8,462 nt of DNA. Source: an uncultured Veillonella sp. Lineage in GTDB: Bacteria > Bacillota > Negativicutes > Veillonellales > Veillonellaceae. Shown in pieces: positions 7,306 to 8,462 of the stretch (within the stretch, counting starts at the first letter, position 1; every line of letters begins with the position of its first letter). The notes below the pieces were generated by a model. It did no database searches, was not told the origin of the DNA, and saw only the letters and a list, made by a program, of their open reading frames with translations. Location of the stretch: NCBI RefSeq assembly GCF_934190855.1, contig NZ_CAKPTN010000068.1, forward strand, positions 1-8,462, written 5' to 3'. A program made the position numbers and the translations under genes.

Positions 7306-7786
7306 TTTCTTTCTCCTCTGGATGATCTGCAATCAATCGTAAGTTTGTCGCTTTTTCTATAAATAAATGACCTTCTAAATGATCGATTTCATGCTGGAAA
7401 ATACGAGCCAAAAAGCCTTCTGCTTTAATAGTGACCTTTTTGTTATGTGGATCAATGCCTTTGACGGTGATTTTATTAAAACGTTCTACATCCCCAAAAT
7501 AGCCTGGCACACTTAAACATCCTTCAGGTCCTACTTGAGAGCCTTCAGCATGTGTGATTTCAGGATTAATTAAAGCAATGAGTCCACTACCAACTTGATC
7601 GTCTACTACGATAATTCGTTTAGAAACAGCCACTTGAGGTGCAGCTAGGCCAACACCTTCAGTTTTATACATCGTTTCAGCCATATCATCGATAAGGGCT
7701 CTAAGTTTTTTATTAACATGTTCTACAGGTTCCGCCACTTGTTTCAAAACGGGATGACCTGCTTTTACAACATCTAATACTGCCAT
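7298..7786 (-). CDS. def: Peptide deformylase
   Basis: This enzyme removes the N-formyl group from nascent proteins at the ribosome, using a metal ion (usually Fe2+). The 162-residue product carries all three deformylase motifs: GVGLAAPQ (residues 44-51), EGCLS with metal ligand Cys90, and HEIDH with ligands His132 and His136 and catalytic Glu133. The length is normal for a short deformylase. The open frame extends to a TTG at 7817-7819, but that would overlap priA. The ATG at 7784-7786, beginning MAVLDVVKAGHP, has AGGAG five bases upstream and starts exactly where deformylases usually do, so it is chosen. The stop overlaps the fmt start by 8 bp. Pairing with fmt joins the adding and removing enzymes of the formyl cycle in one transcript. 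Confidence 0.97.
   Translation of the reverse strand: MAVLDVVKAGHPVLKQVAEPVEHVNKKLRALIDDMAETMYKTEGVGLAAPQVAVSKRIIVVDDQVGSGLIALINPEITHAEGSQVGPEGCLSVPGYFGDVERFNKITVKGIDPHNKKVTIKAEGFLARIFQHEIDHLEGHLFIEKATNLRLIADHPEEKEIV
7313..7318 (-). promoter_or_regulatory. Ribosome binding site that sets the fmt TTG start
   Basis: GAGGAG on the minus strand lies seven bases before the TTG at 7303-7305. It is inside the 3' end of def, consistent with translational coupling. No comparable site was seen for the upstream TTG at 7330-7332. Confidence 0.75.
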
Positions 7787-7791
7787 TGACA

Positions 7792-7796
7792 CTCCT
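7792..7796 (-). promoter_or_regulatory. Ribosome binding site that sets the def start
   Basis: AGGAG on the minus strand lies five bases before the ATG at 7784-7786. It sits in the 13-bp gap after the priA stop. It decides in favour of this ATG over the in-frame TTG at 7817-7819, which would lie inside priA. Confidence 0.8.
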
Positions 7797-7799
7797 ATA

Positions 7800-8462
7800 C
7801 TACACAGGATCCACGTCAATCAGTAATCCTTCTTGCGTGAAAATCCATGAGTTATATATATATTCTTTCAAATTCGTTAAATCAGTACCGCGAATCATAA
7901 TCGCTAAGCGATACATATCGCGTACCCTTTTTATAGTTGCTTCGTAAGGACCATTAATAAGAATATCTTGATCCCCTTTATGAGCCTCCAAATCATCTAC
8001 TATGCGATTTGCAATAGACTCTAAGGTTTCCATATCTTGATGACGCACTACCATGTGAATCATTTCTCTAAACGGAGGATATCCTAAGGCTTTTCTATTT
8101 TGAATTTCTTCATTATAAAAGCCTACATAGTCATGAGCCTTACTCTTTATTATAGCATAATTTAACGGATTATATGTTTGTATTACAACACTGCCTGTTT
8201 TATCGCCCCGTCCAGCTCGTCCAGAGGTTTGGGTAAGCAAATCAAAAGTTCTTTCAGACGCCGTATACACAGGAATATTTAAAACTGAATCGGCTGTTAA
8301 AATACCTACTGCTGTTACATCTTTAAAGTCATGACCTTTAGATACCATTTGGGTTCCCAATAAAATATCGTATTTATGAGCTCCAAAGTCATGTAAAATA
8401 TCTTCTGCCAATTGTTTATTTTTAGTGACGTCTTGATCAAGGCGGGCAATGCGAGCCGATTT
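7800..8462 (-). CDS. priA: Primosomal replication-restart helicase PriA, C-terminal part (5' end outside window)
   Basis: The frame is open to the window edge, giving the last 220 residues; the true start lies beyond 8462. PriA is a 3'-to-5' superfamily 2 DNA helicase that recognises stalled or repaired forks and starts reloading of the replicative helicase. The visible part is the second helicase lobe and C-terminal domain. It begins with ARIARLDQDVTK, followed by the motif V region DILLGTQMVSKGHDF (residues 32-46 of the fragment) and the motif VI arginine finger QTSGRAGRG (78-86). The PriA-typical QTYNPLNYAI follows, and the protein ends in IDVDPV. The zinc-binding cysteines and Walker motifs would lie upstream and cannot be seen. 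The stop is TAG at 7800-7802, 13 bp before the def start, so the two genes are probably co-transcribed. Family assignment is very secure from the motif order. Confidence 0.96.
   Translation of the reverse strand, partial: KSARIARLDQDVTKNKQLAEDILHDFGAHKYDILLGTQMVSKGHDFKDVTAVGILTADSVLNIPVYTASERTFDLLTQTSGRAGRGDKTGSVVIQTYNPLNYAIIKSKAHDYVGFYNEEIQNRKALGYPPFREMIHMVVRHQDMETLESIANRIVDDLEAHKGDQDILINGPYEATIKRVRDMYRLAIMIRGTDLTNLKEYIYNSWIFTQEGLLIDVDPV

Noticed and set aside
1..8462. tRNA, rRNA, riboswitch, CRISPR, insertion sequence or phage signal
   Set aside because: The window is filled by coding sequence with gaps no longer than 18 bp. I saw no repeat arrays, terminal inverted repeats or transposase motifs.

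Overview
The window is a gene-dense, AT-rich bacterial segment. Every supported gene lies on the minus strand, so transcription runs from high to low coordinates. In transcription order the genes are priA (3' end only), def, fmt, a DUF116 membrane protein, rsmB, rlmN, a PP2C phosphatase (stp/prpC), a PASTA-domain Ser/Thr kinase (prkC) and rsgA (5' part only). This order is a classic Firmicutes housekeeping cluster. The AT-rich codon use, the DUF116 gene between fmt and rsmB, and the protein sequences point to the Negativicutes, most likely Veillonella. The genus is my recognition from memory, not a database result.

Region by region: 8462-7800 holds the C-terminal helicase part of the primosomal helicase PriA. 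7786-6295 holds peptide deformylase and methionyl-tRNA formyltransferase, the enzymes that remove and add the initiator formyl group. 6311-5517 is a cysteine-rich, membrane-anchored DUF116 protein of unknown function. 5536-3116 holds two rRNA methyltransferases: RsmB (16S m5C) and RlmN (23S/tRNA m2A). 3123-469 holds the phosphatase/kinase pair of a Hanks-type phosphosignalling module. 460-1 holds the start of the ribosome-assembly GTPase RsgA.

The genes look like one transcription unit. Neighbours overlap by 8-20 bp or are separated by 8-18 bp, each start has a Shine-Dalgarno sequence, and I see no convincing internal promoter or terminator. No stretch over 20 bp lacks a gene. For rsmB, fmt and def the longest open frame begins at an upstream TTG without good support, so I placed the starts at a downstream codon with a good ribosome binding site. 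fmt and the DUF116 gene appear to start with TTG.

The most notable observation is an in-frame TAA in rsgA at 80-82. RsgA-like sequence continues in the same frame on both sides. The gene is therefore either broken by a point mutation (most simply CAA to TAA) before its GTP-binding P-loop, or the base is a sequence error. Otherwise this is a conserved housekeeping region. I found no mobile element, RNA gene, CRISPR array or clearly new system.
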